A stretch of 64,000 bases of DNA, from contig CP093831.1 in NCBI GenBank assembly GCA_033063855.1, positions 12,648,001-12,712,000 on the forward strand, read 5' to 3'. The DNA is from Smittia aterrima (taxonomy: Eukaryota; Arthropoda; Insecta; Diptera; Chironomidae). Shown piece by piece: positions 34,201-46,108 of the stretch (position 1 is the stretch's first letter; every line of letters starts with the position of its first letter). Made by a program: the position numbers and the translations under genes. Under the pieces are notes generated by a model that was not told the origin of the DNA, ran no database searches, and saw only the letters and a list, made by a program, of their open reading frames with translations.

Positions 34201-35677
34201 TAGAGAGAAGCTTAACTGTCGAATTTCCAGTTGTTGTACGCCATTTGTCATTACACCAGCGCGACTCTGCTTGTTGCGAACGATGTTTAATGTTATTTTC
34301 AGCGATTTTCAGTTTAACTCGATACTCGGAATTGCTTTTTGGAGATTTTTCAGGCATAGGAAGAGTTGATGGTGCAACTGGAAGATGATCCAATGGACTT
34401 CCTGAAAGCACAGCTGGTCGATTGTCTCCTGATCCGCACCAAATTAAAGCAGTGGGACAATCCAAAGTTATCACTTGAAGAATGCAACTCAATTGCACGA
34501 CTGTATCACGATGCTGAGGACAAGTCAAATATTCCTCTAAAGCTTTCTCATATTGATTTAATACTTTTCCGTTTGAGTCTTGATTCTTGTTTTGATCTGA
34601 TTTTGAATTCGAATCAAGATTCATATGATTCACCATCTCATTGATCATCGTCGAGAGTTTCTTCGCAGCCGAGTAAGCCAATTTCCTTGCCAGTCTTTCC
34701 GAGAGAACAAAGTCTGGCATATAGCAAAGTGCCAAAGGCAAATAAAGCTTTAGGATTCCATCTTCAGTTGGCTGAGTTCGTAGCTTGTCGAAAAGATCCA
34801 AAATCCAATTGAGAAATTCATGTTTATCGAGTAATCCCTCCTCGAACATATATTTGCATAATTGAGTGCAGTATGTCCATTGCTTCAAGGCGAGCTTTTG
34901 TTCTTCTTGTGGCGTTGCAAGAACTGGAATCAGAGATGATGATCCTCCAGCTGGACTTGCAAGTGATGGTGGGACTGTGAGCGATGATCCCGATGAGTTT
35001 CCCATTGAGCTCATGTTGTTCGAATTGCTACTTAACGCTGATGACGATGTTTTTTCAATTGGTGGTCCCGTGTGATAATATTCCATTAATTTTGGTATGA
35101 GATCTTTTAAAAATTTGATCATCGTTCCAGTCCATTCAGTCGCTGGATCGGGCATTTGACGTTTCTTGATTTTAGCTTCAGAAACCGCTACAGTGTAGGC
35201 GGATGAAAGTTTTATAAACCAAGCAGCCCTTTGCATTGTGACGGAGTTTTCACATAACATGGCGAAAATTTCCTCTTTCTTGTTAAACGACGGAGCTTTT
35301 TTCGCTAAACTGCTAAGTGCTTTGTTGCCTGCGAGGTCTTTGAACCAATTGTCTAACGTTTGTTTCGTGCGTTGGGTTACAGGCCAAAAATTATCTTTGA
35401 CGTGTTGCTTTTTTCGCCCTGAGTCGGTCAACGTCAAAAGTTCTTCTTTCTTTGCTAGGATGCCATTGAAGTATGCTCCGACCTTTGACGCGGTCACATT
35501 GCAGTTCCTTGCCGTTCCAAACTCTTCAGTAAGCGGGGGCATCGTCGCAAAGCCATGTTTTACATTTAGGGACGTCAGCTCATCTTCTTTTTGTCGTAAT
35601 TCTTGTGGATAGACGTCAGCTGGCCCCAACTTTGGCTTCTTCAGCGGCCGCTTCTCAATGAGAGTATCACTAAACAT
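27815..35677 (-). CDS. MED12: Mediator complex subunit 12 (kohtalo)
   Basis: Largest subunit of the Mediator CDK8 kinase module, a nuclear regulator of RNA polymerase II. Nine exons: 35677-34058, 34003-32203, 32148-31647, 31577-31530, 31332-30415, 30358-30103, 30044-29186, 29130-28045 and 27987-27815; 2420 aa, between human (2177) and Drosophila (about 2530). The N-terminus (LKKPKLGPADVYPQELRQKE) and the conserved WPVTQRTK-type region fit the Med12 domain, which activates cyclin C-CDK8. Exon 2 opens with ILCEWAVSTHRWGEHRA, the signature of the Med12-LCEWAV domain. The last three exons encode a Gln/Met/Asn/Pro-rich tail (PQL-like), including pure poly-Q runs. The 48-nt exon 4 is easily missed. 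Introns are 54-69 nt except one of 197 nt. Confidence 0.95.
28050..28260 (-). repeat. Poly-glutamine codon tracts in MED12 exon 8
   Basis: Two CAG/CAA runs encode uninterrupted Gln stretches: about 9-10 residues near 28050-28070 and 10 residues near 28232-28262. Mixed CAA/CAG codons mean they are less prone to slippage than pure triplet repeats. Poly-Q in the MED12 tail is common across insects. Confidence 0.75.
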
Positions 35678-36097
35678 TATTTATCCATTAATTTCACCGA
35701 TAAACCGTAAAAAACACAAAAAGATTACGAGAAAAGAAATTCCCGAAAAATTGTTGTTGCATAAACTCTCGAGCGGAGACTGACGCATAATATCCAGTGT
35801 GGACTTTTAAATTTTATTTGAAAATATAAATTGAATAGAATTTACTTGAAGTTTCTTTACTTTTTTCTTAATTAAATAAAAGAAAATTTATTGTCTTCAT
35901 CTTACAAGCTCTTTCTTAAATGATTTTACTGTTATTTACCTTGAACGAGAGGAAATAAAAAAGAAAAACATTCACAGAGCCACACTGTCATCGATGAAGG
36001 CTGATTCAGTTTTTGAACGCACCCTAGTCGCGTAAACAAAAGGATAATTTATATTCTGCACATTCTTTCACTTTTTAAAGATTTAAGTGCAGTGGAG
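35678..36097. promoter_or_regulatory. Bidirectional promoter region (MED12 / FHIP2)
   Basis: 420 bp between two divergent start codons with no exon in between. It is AT-rich and has no obvious TATA box. Confidence 0.5.
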
Positions 36098-38353
36098 ATG
36101 TTTGGCCGAGTGCTGGAGTCGTTGGAACAAGTCGTCGCTCCTGATCCAACTCTGATTCAAAGTTTTGAATATTATTGGAAGCTGATAAAAACTTTTTACA
36201 CGAAAACCAGTCAGAACGAGAGACATATCGATGACACTAACATTCCTTACTATCTCGAACAAATGCTTCAGATTCTGATTAAGGAGCAAGAAGAGGTGAA
36301 GGAATATCATCGACGAAAAATGCAATCGCCGGAATTATACAAAGAGCAGAAGGTTTCTCAGTGCATTGATTTTATTTTGTTGAACAAGCCTCTGGATTTA
36401 CTGGTTGACTTAGCATTGAGCGAGAAGCCAGTCGGGTGTCGGCAATGGGTCTTAAAATGGATGAGACGTTACTTGACTTGCCAGGAGAATCCAGTGATAG
36501 CTCATGGAAGCATTTTCAAGCCAATTCTTAAGCTCATGACCGTTTGTAACGGAGCGATGGCATCTCCGTATGAACTGGATGAGATTTTATTTTTAGAAGC
36601 CGTAGCAGGATTGATCGGAAAAACTCCAGAGTTCATTAAACTCTTTATTCCACCACATCAATACAGCGACTCAACAACAGAAGGAATTTTTAACACAAAG
36701 ACACCAAAGGATAATCAACTGTTCGCTACTTCAAAGATTGAACCAAATATTCGTCGAGTTTCACTGATGGTTAGTGATGAAGAAGAGATAAAAGAACCAG
36801 ACGAGGTCAAACCAAGAATTATTACGCCATCGCCGAAAAAAATATTGAAGAACTGCAATTGTGATGAGGGCGATCGATTTATTCTGTTAGATGCAATAAT
36901 GAGTTACTTCGAAAGTGCCGACAGCAAAATCGTCGTACGAGCATGTGAATCAGCTTTAATTCTTGTTTCACTGAGACAATTGAAAGACCACTGCATGGCT
37001 GTTAACGCCTCGTTCACCGAACTTTGTCACATAATGGGCGAGAAGCTTTACATTTGCGCTGAGCAGATTCCTGAAGATATGGATTTGACTGACATTGAAG
37101 ATTGCACGGTATCGTGGGGGCTTTTTCCAAAAGACGATGATCATCACTACATCGGACGTTATCAGATCACTTCGTTTCTTTGCTGGCTTGATTTCGCCGA
37201 TTGCCTCGCAAAAGAAAATCTTCTCGTTGCTGATATTTTGGGAATGTTGTTCAGAGAGCAAGTACTGGAGAAAATCGTCGAACCAAACCTTCTTGAGATA
37301 TGTGCTCCTTTTGGATTAGTGATGTCATCGAAAATCGTGAAACAAATTCGATCAGAGAGTCTTCTCGAGGAAATAGCAACTTGGCTCGTCGGAACTGAAA
37401 TTAATGGAACTGATTGCTTGCTGAACATTTTGATTGAGAATGCTCAGGACAATTCTGACGTGCTTTTGCAAACTTTGCAACTTGTCGAAGCGTTGCTTGA
37501 GAATCCCAATGAGAGAATCTTACATTCCATGCTTTTCATTTATTTGAGCAATCGTGGATACTTTGATCTCAGTAAAATTCGTGATATCGAGAGTTGGTCT
37601 GATGAGGAAGAGAATCGTGAAAAACGTCGTGGAAGTGTAGAGAATGCAATGAAATCTAAAACGATGGCTCCGCATAACATCCTCAAGATCATTAACAACT
37701 TTTTGCTGCTTCTACCTCGACAGCTCATGGCTGAAAGTGTCGGAACTTGCTACGAAGAGTACATGCAAGATGCGAGTCGTCACTATCAGATTTGGATAAA
37801 GAAAACTTCCAAATTTCATTGGCCTGTCGAAGCGAGCTCGCCCGTAAGACGTGCTCCCATCAAATCTCCAGTGACAAGTGCCGAATGCAACGATAGTGGA
37901 ATATCAGAAGAGCACACATTTTACGAAGGTCCATTGCTTCGACTTCTTTTCAACCAAGTGAGAAATATGGGGAGTCAGCCTTACGAATTGAACTTAGCAT
38001 GTATCGCAATTTTATCGAAGCTCGCACTTCTTCCTCATCCTTATCTACACGAAATTCTTCTGAGTACTGAAATTCCGATTGCTCCAGGAGCTTCAACGCT
38101 CTTCTCTGTAATTCAGTCACTGTCAAAGAAGCTCTTGACCGAAATCCCACGATTCAATAATTTTTCTGATAGAATCAGAGACACAGCAAAGCGACTTCTG
38201 ACGAATCCGCCATTGTTGAAGGAAGAGACCAAATTCAAAGCTGAAGATCCTGAAAGCTCCGAAAGCTCTTTCGAAGCTTTAATAGTTCTTGAAGAATTCT
38301 GTAAGGAGCTCGCGGCAATAGCGTTTATTAAATATCACCATGCAACGGAATGA
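36098..38353 (+). CDS. FHIP2: FHIP2-type FTS and Hook-interacting protein (FAM160B family)
   Basis: Single-exon gene of 751 aa. I use the ATG at 36098 (MFGRVLESLEQ); the frame opens two codons earlier only with GTG. The N-terminus aligns with vertebrate FHIP2A/B: FGR...VAPDPTL, YYWKLI, then DDTNIPYYLEQMLQILI, the family signature. Family proteins join FTS and Hook to link dynein-dynactin to endosomal or pre-Golgi membranes. The body is all-helical, repeat-like, with an acidic low-complexity insert near residues 220-250. The C-terminal block, ending AAIAFIKYHHATE, also fits the family. Absence of introns is unusual beside its spliced neighbours and may reflect retroposition or intron loss. AATAAA at 38499. 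Confidence 0.9.
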   Translation: MFGRVLESLEQVVAPDPTLIQSFEYYWKLIKTFYTKTSQNERHIDDTNIPYYLEQMLQILIKEQEEVKEYHRRKMQSPELYKEQKVSQCIDFILLNKPLDLLVDLALSEKPVGCRQWVLKWMRRYLTCQENPVIAHGSIFKPILKLMTVCNGAMASPYELDEILFLEAVAGLIGKTPEFIKLFIPPHQYSDSTTEGIFNTKTPKDNQLFATSKIEPNIRRVSLMVSDEEEIKEPDEVKPRIITPSPKKILKNCNCDEGDRFILLDAIMSYFESADSKIVVRACESALILVSLRQLKDHCMAVNASFTELCHIMGEKLYICAEQIPEDMDLTDIEDCTVSWGLFPKDDDHHYIGRYQITSFLCWLDFADCLAKENLLVADILGMLFREQVLEKIVEPNLLEICAPFGLVMSSKIVKQIRSESLLEEIATWLVGTEINGTDCLLNILIENAQDNSDVLLQTLQLVEALLENPNERILHSMLFIYLSNRGYFDLSKIRDIESWSDEEENREKRRGSVENAMKSKTMAPHNILKIINNFLLLLPRQLMAESVGTCYEEYMQDASRHYQIWIKKTSKFHWPVEASSPVRRAPIKSPVTSAECNDSGISEEHTFYEGPLLRLLFNQVRNMGSQPYELNLACIAILSKLALLPHPYLHEILLSTEIPIAPGASTLFSVIQSLSKKLLTEIPRFNNFSDRIRDTAKRLLTNPPLLKEETKFKAEDPESSESSFEALIVLEEFCKELAAIAFIKYHHATE

Positions 38354-38542
38354 AGCCTTCACGAATTTCGCTGAATGTAAATATTCTAGTCAAATTTTGG
38401 TGATGGGTATTTGAATATGAAGAACTTCTCTTAATTTAATTAGTGTATCATTGCACTTTGTTTTATTTCTTGCCAATTTTATTGTTTTCCAAATTGCAAA
38501 TAAAGTTTAGAAAATTTAATCTTGGGATGTTTATGAAGTTGA

Positions 38543-38915
38543 CTACGACCACGCAGCGGTCATGGGAGAAGGGTTTTGAAGATAGCTCATCACGACAGCA
38601 GACACTGAAAGCATGAATGACGATAGCACTTGCTTGGCGTCTTCAGTAACGCGACTGTTGGCGAATGAGATGCAAGAGCAGTATAAAGCAATCCACGCAC
38701 CTGAAAGAAAAATAAGATTTAATGATCATATCTTGAATTTTGCAAGACTTTCTTACAGTATTTCAATTTCATCATAAGACCGAGCATTGAGAAAATCATT
38801 CCAAGGATGTTTAAATAGTCAGGCATTAAATCTTCAGAGCCAGCGATTCCACCGGGAGCTGTTGAAGGCTTGTAGCGGACAATTCGCTCAGGTCGTTTCA
38901 CATTTTCGGAATTCA
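38543..38915 (-). CDS. Asterix: PAT complex subunit Asterix (WDR83OS homologue)
   Basis: Small ER membrane protein that, with CCDC47, chaperones nascent transmembrane helices at the translocon. Coding exons 38915-38757 and 38700-38543, plus one base from an upstream exon, give 105 aa; human is 106. Motifs: VRYKPSTAP, MPDYLNILGMIFSMLGLMMKLKYC, CSCISFANSR and SYLQNPSPMTAAWS, all strongly conserved. The exon starting at 38915 follows a perfect TTCCAG acceptor and begins TGAATTCC, so the start codon seems to be split, its A coming from a non-coding upstream exon I could not place with certainty. It ends tail-to-tail with FHIP2. Its likely AATAAA (minus strand, 38467-38462) lies inside FHIP2's 3' UTR. 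Confidence 0.9.
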
Positions 38916-41900
38916 CTGGAAGAAATCAGAAAATAAATAAAGAATATTGTTGTGTCAGCAAGTTATAAATTAAAAAGAACTTCATAATCAAGATATGAAT
39001 TGTTTAATTTACTTTTGATTGATTTATAAACGATGAACAGGAAACTTGTCTAATTGAGAGAATTTAATTTAATTTAAATCAGCAAAATTCACTTGTCTGA
39101 TGAAAACGTCTGACTATGTAACTTGAAAACGTCTGAGGGGGCTTTTGTCTATCTTTGAGTATAACTACAATTTTTAGTTATACTACAGAATAGTTATACA
39201 GACGTGTCTTACAAAATTCTAGTTTCTTGATGTCATCTCTTGGCTACTATCTTCTCGATTGAAGAAAAAATCAATTTCTGCACTGAAGCACTTCATGGAA
39301 TTTTAATGAACTCCGTAATAACGACCTGTTGGAAGTTTCATCCGTTTAGTTTCCGATGGAGCATTATCAACTTGAATAAGCTTTAGAGACTTTAAAATTT
39401 CGATGGCTCATCAATATTCTGTCCGGTCAATTAATCACGGGAAAGTTTTATTCATGTTGAAGCTTTGTCCCTTTCTCGGGTGGATCGCAAATCATGAAGT
39501 CATCGAAAGGGACCGACCGACAAGTATTGACGAAATTCAAGCTTGAAACTGATGGGGAAAGGAATCAATTGACTTTTTATTGCTACGTGCTCTGAGAACA
39601 TCCCTCAACTATGAAGATTAAATATATTTTCTTCAGGGAGAAACTTTCAAGCTTCATTTTGCTATAGAAACTTTTACTTAATTCCAAAACAGAAAATTGA
39701 ACTAGACTTTCAAGAAATATTGAACGAAACAAAACCGATGAGACCGGAAAAGTTTTACCTGTGCTTGAAGCATACAAAAAAGGTTTTATGCTAAATTGTG
39801 GGCAATTTTTTGTCCATTTAGTTTGGTCGCTGAGGAGAAACAGAGAGAACAAAAAAAAACCAGAAATTCAATGAAGAAGGAAACTCATTTTTCTTTTGCG
39901 AAAAGCAATTTTTGTTTCTGTGTCGTTTAGCCCAAAAAATTTCATCACAATTTACTCTTACTCTTGCTTTCCCTAAATTACCTTCGTACCGAAACCTTTT
40001 TAGCGGCAAGACTCCTGACGTTTACAAGCTTTCGTGTTTAAAACAAATAACATTAAACTTTGATCAAACTTTTATTAAGACGTTTCACGGTCAGTTGAAA
40101 ACGATGAAAAGAGCTTTCAAAAGATACAAAGATTACTTTTGTCGGAATTTATAATTTTCATCTTGTCATGGTGAGAATTATTTTTCGAACGAACGAAGAA
40201 ATGCGGCTAAAGGTCGGGTAGGGTCGGGTTAAGCTCAACGACTTTATGTCATTACCTCTTCTATTCGTCTTCCTAGAAAAAAATCCTTTCTTGCTAGATT
40301 TCATCGACGTGACGTTATCTTCGTGTAGGCTAACTGTGTCTCGAATATAAAGACGTCATACCTTTTTTTTTTGGGTTCATGACACGTCATGATAAAATTT
40401 TATTTTTATGTTTGACAAGTCACGAACGAACGAAGAGCCATGACCTGAAGTTCTATAAAAAGAAAACATTTCCATTGGAATAAATTCAAGTGCTGTTGAA
40501 AAGCCTGATTAACTTTCTTTCTTGTTAGTCGACCAACGTCTCAAGGTGGAAAAAAGTTTTACCGCAAAGCATCTCAGCGATGATAACGAACGACCTCGAG
40601 CAACGTAATATTCATTTTCCCTTCATCGTTCTCATTGAATACAAAAGCCTCGCGACGACAAGCGAAAGTGGTTTGTGGAAGGAAAACTTTTAAATTATCT
40701 TATCATCATCTCGGCCTCGTAAAAAAATAAGAAGTGTCATTAAAGAGCCGCAAACAAACTTTGTAATGATGTCTCGCAGGCATCTTCGGGTCTTCTCTCC
40801 TTTTCATCACGGTCGCTTCAACTAAAAGAAGGGTGAGCAGATAGAAAAGTTTTGTTTTAGGATTTATTATCGTCAAGGTCAGAGCGAGTTTGCTGTCAGA
40901 TAACGAAATCGAAGCTGAAAAGTTTTCCATTCTTCTTTCACGAGACATGCCTGAATAGATGAGCTTTTAACCTGCCAGGGGGAAGGAGACGAATAAATGC
41001 TTGTGAGTGAGAAATATGGAGGAGCATCTCCGATCCCTATGAATACAAATTTTTAAATTACCCTCGATGCTCATGTGTGAAACGCGATGATAGGGAGGAG
41101 AGAAAATTGAAAAGACGGCGCAGTATGCAAAGCAACGGAGGGAAATATTGAAATGGGAAAATTGAGTTTTATGTCTTTTCTTCGAATCTTTCGATTGCAA
41201 AACTTTTCAGTTTATCAAGTGTAAGCGTAGGTAAGTGAACATACGAGATAAAATGTCTCACGATAGCGCTTGGAACTTTCAACGAGGAAATAAAAAAGTT
41301 CCTCATGAGAATCAAAACAAACTTTTTCCAACGACTTTTGTTCTCTTCAAGTGCGACGGAGGAAAGTTTTCTTCATAAACATGAAAGGAAATGCGTGAAA
41401 ATTCTTCTGCATCCGATGTTGAATGAGAAGCAGCAAGGAAAGGTGAAAGGTTTAGTGCGATAAAAGAAAAAAAAACAAGAAAACACGGAGATCTGAGTCG
41501 AAAGCAAACATCGTGTCGGCAAAATGATTTCTTCCTACAAAATTGCTTATCGAATCTTGGATCACGAGGTGGAGTAAATTTATTCGTGTTCGATGAGAAT
41601 AAATAACAGCAAGAGAAAGGAAAAATATCTCTTTTCCTATTTTTGCTCAACGCTTTAACGCACTCATAAAATAATGTAGCGAGGAGCAACGCGAATCGAA
41701 AGCTTTCGTGAAATAAAGCTGAGGGAGAAAATGGAAATTTTCGAGATATCTACTCTCATAGCAAAGACTGATACGACAAAATTTATCATCGTTCAAACCG
41801 CACGAAGAAGAAGTCTCGAAGCCATGGGAAGATCAACAAAAGCTGCATCACGATTTATGGAATTCTTATCACCGAGGAGTTTTACGATTCTTCACTGCAT

Positions 41901-44286
41901 CCATAAAAGTTTCTCTCGTAACTCATATCACCTGAAGAAAGAATCGACTCAATTCATCATCTCGAGATTTTTATGAGTTTACGATAAAGTTTGTCGCTTA
42001 TCAAAAGCTTCGCAGAACTACAGAAATTATTTTGATCTCTAGAAAATTGTAAAACTTATCTTTAAAATTAATTTTCATTCAATTTAATGGAACCTTTTCA
42101 TCTGCAACTCTTTAGTGTCGCTCATCATTCAACTTAATTAACTTTGCTTTTCCATCATTGCCTTCTGTCATAGAGAAGAGCTCGACAAGTATCATCGCTT
42201 TTCAACGAAATGAAAGTGTAGTGTGAGAGGCTGGCGCTGATAACACAATTTAAATCGTTTTCGAGTGGAAAAGTTTCTCTCGCTGCAAGAGCTTTTCTGT
42301 TTCAACAGCGATAATAATTTTGCCGCTATAGTTTACATGGCAGACAAGTTTTCTTGTAATTATTGCAACAAAGTAAACTTTACGCTCTCAACGATAGCTT
42401 GGCATTCATTTCAATATTAGAACACTCCGTGTCTTGATTAGATCGATCGATTCTGATATTGAAAGCATTCGCTTTAATTCCATTTCATTAAATCGATAGC
42501 ATTTGTGATTAGTGTTTACTGTCGCTCATCATGCAATATCAGCGAAGCGTAAAAGGATCGTGCTTGAGGTATGTAAAAGTTTTCATTCTGATTTCCTTTT
42601 TCTTACTTCTTCATGCCATTGAAAGTCACCTGCGGCATTTTGAAGGATCATGTAAGTTGATATCGATTCATCATAAGAATGCAATCTAACGATGTATGTC
42701 AATATAGTCTGCGCTTGAAGCTTTTGAAATGCTCGAGAAAATAACAATGAATTCAAATGTTAGTCATATAACAATGCAAGACGGAACCAATTGAAAGAAG
42801 CACCCTCTTTGCAAGCACTTTGAACATCAAAGCTTCTTTTCTCATATTTCAAAAGCTGATTGTTCTGGAATGTATCGCGAGTTTAATTGTTCATGGGAAG
42901 AACAAGTAGTCGAAAGATGCTTTGCATATTCCAGTTGAGTTTCACTTGAAAAACGTGAAAACTTCAGATTTTATTGCAGCTCTGGGATTTCAGCTGATGT
43001 AGATTTCTTTTTTGAAACATTTATGATTGTTCCTCGCTTATAACTCGCAAACAATTTTCCCGGCGAGGCGCAACTTATCATGATGAAAATCTGCAGAGGA
43101 AACTGAAATTTGTGAATGCAAATTTTGCATAAAAATCTCAGATTGAGAGCTATTAATGATTTATGACTGCAAGCACTGCATAAATCTATAACAACTCATC
43201 TGGATTAATTCCGCAAATAGATGTTCCTTTTGTCTCGCCATTCATGAACAAAAACATCATCGGATGCTCCACGAAGTGAGTTCCAAAGCTGCTTCTGAAA
43301 TATTGAAAGCGTTTCACTTTGTTTAATGTTGATGAAGGGCTTTTATTCAAAGTCTTTGAGGAATTCTCAATTATTTCGAATGAATAAGCTCACTAGCCTT
43401 TATCGCGACTTAGGTCATGGGTCAGATTAAAATTCCCTTCGGAGAAAAGCCCAAAAATGTCGAAAAGTATTTTTATATTTGCATGAAAAGTTTTGATGAC
43501 ATAAAAGCTCCGACAGAAACTCGATGGCGAAACACGCTGACAATAAATAACGATGAGACGGAGTATTTTGAGGACGATTTGTTGAAAAGCGTGTCGAGGG
43601 GAAATCCAAGCGGAAATGTCTAAAATACTTTTGTCGTCAAACTTTGAGAGTTGTAGCTCTCGGTTTGTAATTCAATTTATGTCTGATGTTGATTTAAAAT
43701 GATTTCCTAGAAAGTTGGTGACAGATTCGGAAATTTATTTAATAGCTCAGGACATAAAATTAAATCGAATTTTAATTACGTTTCACTTGCGCGAACATGA
43801 AATGCGAAAAAGCGGACTTGTTGGAGCTTTTAGTGCTAAATCCCAATTTTTTTCTAATGACTTTGGGTGGTAAAATCCTTTTTAATTACGCAATTTAGGG
43901 ACAACGCAATTTCTCACGGCATCTTCGCTTTCGAAATTTAACTTGCAATTAATCAGACAACAGAGAGGAGAAGGAAGTGAGATTGAGTCATTTTTATTAA
44001 CGCTTCCTTCCCCCACGACTTTTTGCCTCGACTTCTCACCCAGCGCGCGACCGGAAAAGGGAGAAAAACGATTGGGACAGAGAATTTAAATTTTTGGGCG
44101 AACCCTTTTGTCGGCAACAGATTTTACGAACATTTAAATCTGTTTTTACATCAAGCATCCAATGGGGATTACTCTTTAATATGCTCGCGACACATTTTTT
44201 TTGTGGAAGCTCGTTGCGGTTAAATCAATTTTTCAATTTTGCTGAGAATTTAAATTCATGAAAAAGTCATTTTATGACAACAAACA
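38916..44286. other. 5.4 kb gene-poor stretch
   Basis: AT-rich DNA with only short chance frames. The left end should hold the 5' exon and promoter of Asterix; a possible donor is the GTAAAT on the minus strand near 39017. At 39102-39136 the word GAAAACGTCTGA occurs twice, and at 39159-39183 there is a perfect 8-bp inverted repeat (GTATAACT/AGTTATAC). No RNA gene or coding exon is seen. Confidence 0.45.
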
Positions 44287-45015
44287 TTAAATTTGTTTTC
44301 CGTCGAAATTGTCCACAGTTTTCTTCAGAGTTTTGATTGCTTGATACGAGTCTTCGTAGTTTTTTTGTCCTGGAAATAAAATTTATGTTAAACTTTTTTG
44401 ATTAAATGTCTCACGATTTTGTTTTGCCTTTGTGATGGTTTTCTGTTGGTAGTTGAAGTTCGTTGCCAGGAGTTCTCCTTGATGCTGAAATGAAATTTGA
44501 AATTTCACGACAAACTAACAAAATTATTAAATTTCGAAACTTACAAGACAAGTCCAATAATTTTGCTTGCGATCGAGCTGTGTAATATTTATCCCCGCCT
44601 GGTGAGAGTTGCGTGTGGTCTTGCGGAGCAGAAATTTTCACTTGAATATTCTGATTAATTGGAGTTGAACTTTTGATAGGCTTGCCAGGTGAGCCAATGC
44701 TTATAGAGAGATTGTTTGTTATTATTGTGTGAAACTTGCGAACAGCTTGTTGAAGTATTTGAAGGTTTTCTTCGAGCTCGTAGCAATTGTAATTTTGATG
44801 GCTGTTCATTAATTTGTATATCAAAGCATTGATTTCATTGAATTTGAAACGAATGATGGCGAGATCAAAGAAATGTCCGTTTTCATCTGACTCCATTGCT
44901 CGCCCCATATTTCCAAGAATAGCTTGACTGACGAAATAAAGTTTCAAAATGAAAAAAGCGGGAGAACGTACCTAATGTTACATAAAACCAACCTGGAAAT
45001 TAAATCTGCTTCCAT
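44287..45015 (-). CDS. Uncharacterised small coiled-coil protein, five-exon model
   Basis: Preferred model: exons 45015-44993, 44927-44642, 44598-44545, 44484-44415 and 44369-44287, 171 aa, starting MEADLISSQAILGNMGRAM. The first ~75 residues look helical (FDLAIIRFKFNEINALIYKL; ELEENLQILQQAVRKFH). A Ser/Pro linker follows, then a charged helix (NYQQKTITKAKQN; QAIKTLKKTVDNFDGKQI). Most splice sites are good, but the model needs a 43-nt intron (44641-44599), shorter than any other here. Without it, the exon runs on to 44545 and the downstream exons are read in another frame, giving a less protein-like C-terminus. I do not recognise the family. The size and helices recall BORC/BLOC-type or SNARE-associated subunits, but that is only an impression. 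Confidence 0.55.
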
Positions 45016-46108
45016 TTCAACGAAAAGTTTATCAAATTCAACTTAAAATTTTTAAATTCAAATGAAACTGATTTGCAGAAACCAAAAAATAATTTGCTTA
45101 CTGCAATTCACAGAAACTTTTTTAATCAACAGAAAGTTTACGAAATTTTCTCTTCGAGTCTAATGTCAAAAGGAGAATTCTCGGTTTTTACAAATTGAAG
45201 CGCCATTAGCACCCTTGTTTGGCACAGAAATATTTACGCTTCCACTTTAGGCCAACACTCGCTCTATTTGAAACATCTTTTCGGTCTAATAAAGAGGCTC
45301 ATGAAAGGCGAGAGAAGAAAATTGTTTTCAATTACAATAATCGCTGCTCGTTTTTCAAATCTTCTCCTCGAACCCGCCAGACGAGAATGCGTCGAGAAAA
45401 AGGGTACAGGGAGCTGATAAATGCCGGCAGACAATGATAAATGAAGGAGAGCTTTATGAATATACGATAGCAATTCGGAAAACTTACATTCTTTAGGACG
45501 TCGCCTTTGTTTTAGCCTCGTGAAAGAATTCATTGAGATACTGTCACAATAGCGACAAGTTTCTCATTTAGAAACACATTTCTCAATGCCTCTCAATGTC
45601 ATTAAGAAATCGACAAATCATTAAGAGAGCCACATGATGTTCGAGTAGAAGAAGCTTTCATCCACTTAGTCTCAATCTGAATTAGCACTTAAGTAGAATC
45701 AAACGATAAAAATTTCCTTTCATCACCTTTAATTGCTCGTTACTATCGCTTTGGCAAGATCTCCGTAATTACTTCTCTCGTTCTTCCTTTCAAAGCTCGT
45801 GCGAAGTTGGTAATAAAGTTTCATCCTGAGATGATGATAGTCGTTAAATAAAATTTTATTGCTTAATCTAATTCATTACAATCTTGTGAGATTGCTCTAG
45901 AATCAAAGGTGAAAGCTCTGGCTATTGATCCTTGCTAAACATTTAGTTGAAAGCGAAAATTGAAAATGAGTCCATTTGGTTAGAGTCAGCTGCTTCGAGA
46001 TGTCGCTGGGGCAAGTCATTTTTCTTCTCGAAAAAATATCAAAACAAAAACGTGAATTTCGTAATTTCCACGTTAGCGAACGAAAAATAAAAAGTTAAAT
46101 CGTTAAAG
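45016..46108. other. Divergent gap between the coiled-coil gene and TOM5
   Basis: About 1.1 kb, with the promoters of both flanking genes presumably inside. No exon or RNA gene is seen. Confidence 0.5.
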
